A DNA stretch of 6,451 bases from Anaerolineales bacterium (lineage in GTDB: Bacteria > Chloroflexota > Anaerolineae > Anaerolineales > E44-bin32): NCBI GenBank assembly GCA_030642885.1, contig DAOWMX010000132.1, positions 1-6,451 on the forward strand, given 5' to 3'. Made by a program: the position numbers and the translations under genes. Of the stretch, positions 5,366 through 6,451 are shown one piece after another. Numbering within the stretch: the stretch's first letter is position 1; each line of letters starts with the position of its first letter. The notes beneath the pieces are model-generated. The model searched no databases and was not told the DNA's origin. It was given only the letters and a program-made list of their open reading frames with translations.

Positions 5366-5500
5366 ATGTCGTATTATTGTAACTATAACCTGGAAGGTTA
5401 TCTGCTATGTCATGAGGGTTCACCCTCAGGTCGAAGCTGTATCAATGCGATTATTCCTCGTAGCGCAAGAGTCAAGATGAAAGTTTCCTTCATGTGCTAA
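5366..5500 (+). CDS. Candidate 44-residue Cys-containing leader ORF upstream of glyA
   Basis: ATG at 5366 is preceded by GGAG (5353-5356) with a 9 nt gap, and the frame runs 44 codons to TAA at 5498-5500. That stop overlaps the glyA SD (AAAGGAG, 5499-5505), an arrangement that allows translational coupling. The peptide begins MSYYCNYNLEGY, has cysteines at 5, 15, 25 and 44, and contains a Gly/Ser-rich stretch GSPSGRS (18-24). No family is recognised and no membrane segment is apparent. An in-frame GTG at 5315 gives a longer version but has no SD. It may be a regulatory leader peptide, a small protein, or a chance ORF. Confidence 0.3.
   Translation: MSYYCNYNLEGYLLCHEGSPSGRSCINAIIPRSARVKMKVSFMC
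5385..5401 (+). promoter_or_regulatory. Leader hairpin 1 upstream of glyA
   Basis: ATAACCT (5385-5391) and AGGTTAT (5395-5401) pair perfectly over 7 bp with a GGA loop. ACCTG at 5388-5392 could instead pair with CAGGT at 5427-5431, which would break hairpin 2. The region thus has two exclusive folds, the design seen in attenuators, though no terminator T-run is visible. Confidence 0.4.
5413..5428 (+). promoter_or_regulatory. Leader hairpin 2 upstream of glyA
   Basis: TGAGGG (5413-5418) and CCCTCA (5423-5428) form a 6 bp stem with a TTCA loop. It overlaps the Gly/Ser codons (GGT TCA CCC TCA GGT) of the candidate leader ORF, so ribosome position on those codons could decide whether it forms. 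Confidence 0.4.
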
Positions 5501-5505
5501 AGGAG
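5499..5505 (+). promoter_or_regulatory. Ribosome binding site that fixes the glyA GTG start
   Basis: AAAGGAG is a near-perfect Shine-Dalgarno sequence with an 8 nt gap to GTG 5514. The first in-frame ATG downstream (5718) would cut off the conserved N-terminal region, so GTG is the best start. The site overlaps the stop of the small upstream ORF. Confidence 0.75.
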
Positions 5506-5513
5506 TTTCTCCA

Positions 5514-6451
5514 GTGTTCTATCCCTACTTCAACACTGCCCTCGAAGACCTTGATCCGGATGTTCATCAACTCATTCAATTGGAAGCCGAGAGGCAGAGG
5601 AGGCGGATCATCCTCATCCCCAGCGAGAGCGCTTCTCCTGTGGCCGTTCGCGAAGCCTTAGGATCGACCTTTCAGAATATTTACGCGGAAGGGTACCCGA
5701 CTGAAGATACGCGCTGGATGAGTGAAGATGAAATTCTGGATTACCGTACTCGGCTGGCGTTTTATCGCCGCTACTCCGATCCCCGCTACTACAAGGGGGT
5801 CGAATATGCCGATACGGTTGAAGCCCTCGCCCGCCGCCGCTGCGCAGAGGCTTTTGCAACGGAGGATTATTCTGCTGACGATATCTACGTCAACGTACAG
5901 GCGCTGTCAGGCGCTCCGGCGAATAACGCCGTATTTCAAGCGCTGCTGAATCCCGGGGACACGGTATTGAGCATGGACCTGCTTCACGGCGGGCATCTAT
6001 CGCACGGTTCCCCCGCCAACCGTTCGGGAAAATACTTTAATATCGTGCCTTACACCATTAACCCGGAGACGGGGCAGATTGATTATGAGACGATAAAGAA
6101 ATTAGCGCTGGAGCATCAACCCAGGCTGATCATCGGCGGTTTTTCCTCCTACCCATGGACAGTGGATTGGGAGAAGTTTCGAGAGATCGCCGATCTCGTA
6201 GGGGCGTACCTGCTGGCGGATATCGCCCATGTGGCCGGGTTGGTGATCGCTGGTGAATATCCCTCGCCTGTCGGGCATGCCCATGTGATCACCTCGACGA
6301 CGCATAAATCGCTCTATGGCCCACGCGGGGCGATCATCATGACCATCGACCCCGAACTCTCATCCAAGATCGACATGGCCGTTTTTCCGGGCGAGCAAGG
6401 CGGACCGCATATCAACGTCTACGCGGCCATGTGCCTGATTTTCAAGTATGC
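5514..6451 (+). CDS. glyA: Serine hydroxymethyltransferase, long divergent variant, 3'-truncated by the window edge
   Basis: 312 codons are visible before the edge. The enzyme is a cytoplasmic PLP enzyme that interconverts serine plus tetrahydrofolate with glycine plus methylene-tetrahydrofolate. Family marks in order: IPSESASP (35-42, usually ASENF-SP), NIYAEGYP (55-62), YYKGVEYAD (92-100), LSGAPANNAV (131-140), DLLHGGHLSHGSP (155-167), ADIAHVAGLV (235-244) with PLP-contacting D236 and H239, STTHKSLYGPRG (261-272) with the likely Schiff-base K265, and FPGEQGGPH (291-299). Between GYP and the active-site YYKG are 29 residues where E. coli GlyA has three, giving an insertion of about 26 residues with many charged and aromatic residues. 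The PLP motif has SLYG in place of TLRG. I associate this long form with Chloroflexota-like genomes, from memory. With these changes the family is certain, while substrate or folate preference could differ. Divergent from serC. Confidence 0.93.
   Translation, partial: MFYPYFNTALEDLDPDVHQLIQLEAERQRRRIILIPSESASPVAVREALGSTFQNIYAEGYPTEDTRWMSEDEILDYRTRLAFYRRYSDPRYYKGVEYADTVEALARRRCAEAFATEDYSADDIYVNVQALSGAPANNAVFQALLNPGDTVLSMDLLHGGHLSHGSPANRSGKYFNIVPYTINPETGQIDYETIKKLALEHQPRLIIGGFSSYPWTVDWEKFREIADLVGAYLLADIAHVAGLVIAGEYPSPVGHAHVITSTTHKSLYGPRGAIIMTIDPELSSKIDMAVFPGEQGGPHINVYAAMCLIFKY

Larger units (their letters stand above)
5154..5513. other. Divergent regulatory region between serC and glyA
   Basis: This 360 bp stretch is more A/T-rich than the flanking genes and carries none of the dispersed repeats found elsewhere in the window. 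It holds a perfect TATAAT on the minus strand inside a near-palindrome, a TGCGA-AC-TCGCA inverted repeat (5232-5243) within the likely serC leader, and a possible glyA promoter. It also holds two hairpins and a small ORF in front of glyA. I looked for T-box (AGGGTGGNACCGCG) and glycine-riboswitch signatures by eye and did not find them. Confidence 0.6.

Noticed and set aside
5154..5513. T-box or glycine riboswitch before serC or glyA
   Set aside because: No T-box AGGGTGGNACCGCG-like sequence and no glycine-aptamer pattern was found on either strand by eye.

Overview
This 6.45 kb window carries serine, glycine and one-carbon metabolism genes. From left to right they are: the 3' part of an aminomethyltransferase-family gene (gcvT-like, + strand, cut by the left edge); a 660 bp gene-free convergent gap full of repeats; a minus-strand block read right to left as serC, serA and a DUF1015 gene, with a second repeat-filled gap of about 370 bp between serA and DUF1015; a 360 bp divergent promoter/leader region; and the 5' part of a serine hydroxymethyltransferase gene (glyA, + strand, cut by the right edge).

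The genes fit one route. SerA oxidises 3-phosphoglycerate and SerC transaminates the product to O-phosphoserine. An unseen phosphatase step, or possibly the DUF1015 protein, would release serine. GlyA converts serine and tetrahydrofolate to glycine and methylene-tetrahydrofolate, and a GcvT-family protein handles folate-bound one-carbon units. No recognisable serB is present.

Organism: a bacterium of moderate GC. Every complete gene has a Shine-Dalgarno-like sequence 7-9 nt upstream of its start, and glyA appears to start with GTG. The SerA, SerC and DUF1015 proteins look like the set I associate with Bacteroidota and some anaerobes. SerA is the short form without an ACT domain and has lysine in place of the catalytic histidine. 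In contrast, the long GlyA variant with an insertion before the active-site tyrosine, the divergent GcvT, the SD usage and the dispersed repeats remind me more of Chloroflexota (Anaerolineae/Dehalococcoidia). This placement rests on family memory, not a search, and is tentative. Horizontal transfer of the serine cassette is one explanation.

The most unusual content lies outside the genes. Several related imperfect inverted repeats each carry a different middle segment. In one, three repeat families are nested inside each other. An approximately 80 nt tail is shared by two elements, and a 55 bp inner module occurs in both repeat-filled gaps. Upstream of glyA are two good hairpins and a candidate 44-codon Cys-containing ORF with its own SD; its stop codon overlaps the glyA SD. 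A strong hairpin also lies between serC and serA.
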